32,636 nt of DNA from DAOUAM01 sp034433305 (GTDB lineage Bacteria > Chloroflexota > Dehalococcoidia > Lucifugimonadales > DAOUAM01). Each line of letters starts with the position of its first letter. Within the stretch, counting starts at the first letter, position 1. Shown here piece by piece: positions 32,214 through 32,636 of the stretch. Where the stretch lies: positions 1-32,636 of the forward strand of contig DAOUAM010000086.1 of NCBI GenBank assembly GCA_034433305.1. The letters are read 5' to 3'. Made by a program: the position numbers and the translations under genes. The notes beneath the pieces were generated by a model. That model worked only from the letters and a program-made list of their open reading frames with translations, did not search any database and had not been told where the DNA came from.

Positions 32214-32636
32214 CGGCTGCTCCCTCGACACGCGTGATGCCCATCAGCGCTGCAGCGGAAGCCTGTCGGCCTCCCTGGGACAAGCGTGGTTTCTCCCGCC
32301 CACCCAGGAACGCTCACCCCGCCCAGCCCTGTCGGATGGCGGGGCCAGGAGGGGGTGAGCGTACCGACACCGAGGGTGGGACGCGCACGCTATGCCTCAC
32401 GGGGTCGGAAGGCAGGCCAACTCTGGACACCTGGACGCTGTATTCAGGGCCTATCCCACAACCTTGATGGTGGTCCGACAGGCCCACCACGAACGGGTAA
32501 ATAACCGCTCGCCCTGAGCTTGTCCAGGGGCGCTTTACCAGCCGACGTGCAGTTATCGGATAGGCTCTTGTACCGGCCCTGTGGGATAACGCCATATTTC
32601 GTAGGGGCAGGCCTTGTGCCTACCCAGGGCTCGGGC
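32214..32636. other. Final intergenic region with short repeats
   Basis: These 423 bases have no credible gene. They contain a CCTGAGCTTGTCC word (about 32514), a TATCCCACA word at 32452-32460 inverted at 32580-32588, GCCTATCC at 32449-32456 inverted at 32558-32565, and a GTAGGGGCAGGC palindrome at 32601-32625. It may be a decayed or partial repeat element running past the window edge. Confidence 0.5.
32601..32625. repeat. GGGCAGGC palindromic repeat, second copy
   Basis: GTAGGGGCAGGC-CTTGT-GCCTACCC is an imperfect hairpin. Its reverse complement matches the repeat at 18570-18590 and flanking bases at 23 of 25 positions. Confidence 0.7.

Overview
This is a GC-rich (roughly 65%) bacterial chromosome segment with 35 protein-coding genes and no rRNA, tRNA or CRISPR array that I can see. 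The gene content fits Chloroflexota, possibly Dehalococcoidia: an archaeal-type ApgM phosphoglycerate mutase, a TtuA/TtuB thiolation pair, an RtcB/archease pair and a hisZ-hisG-hisD-hisC-hisB run. That placement is inference from gene content only. Most of the window is core metabolism, and the least ordinary material is in the intergenic repeats and a few atypical enzymes.

Layout. 48-6129 (minus strand): tsaC, a prenyl-synthase-like gene, pgk, apgM, tpiA, miaA, which joins tRNA position-37 modification (TsaC, MiaA) with lower glycolysis. 6187-8230 (plus): guaA and a small TfoX_N-like gene. 8214-10200 (minus): rtcB then archease (RNA repair). 10531-18449 (plus): ttuB-ttuA (tRNA 2-thiolation), a MazG-like hydrolase, then purD, a DUF1326 gene, purE, purB, purC, a DUF3105 membrane protein and purS. 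18702-25482 (minus): a histidine operon read as hisZ, hisG, a phospholipase-C-fold gene, hisD, hisC, hisB. 25783-28164 (plus): a PadR repressor with a HAAS-type membrane protein, then a DegV protein. 28450-29751 (minus): a class III aminotransferase of the glutamate-1-semialdehyde aminomutase type. 29944-32213: small unrecognised genes, a lone PD-(D/E)XK nuclease and an ABM-type monooxygenase.

How the genes fit together. Several links are translationally coupled by 4-base overlaps (tsaC/prenyl synthase, mazG-like/purD, purB/purC, phospholipase-like/hisD). The purine cluster supplies PurD, E, B, C and S, with GuaA nearby; purF, purL, purQ, purM, purH and purK are not here. The histidine operon supplies HisG, HisZ, HisD, HisC and HisB only.

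Non-coding structure. Four copies of a hairpin built from AGCTGAN heptads sit in gene junctions. Two MITE-like elements with long terminal inverted repeats sit at 14442-14646 and 20753-21110. A second dispersed repeat is shared between 20880-21030 and 28290-28430, and several GGGCAGGC-type hairpins occur. Unusual proteins include a prenyl synthase with degraded catalytic motifs, a HisZ beside a full-length HisG, and a PurE lacking a family histidine. I did not find a convincing new multi-gene system.
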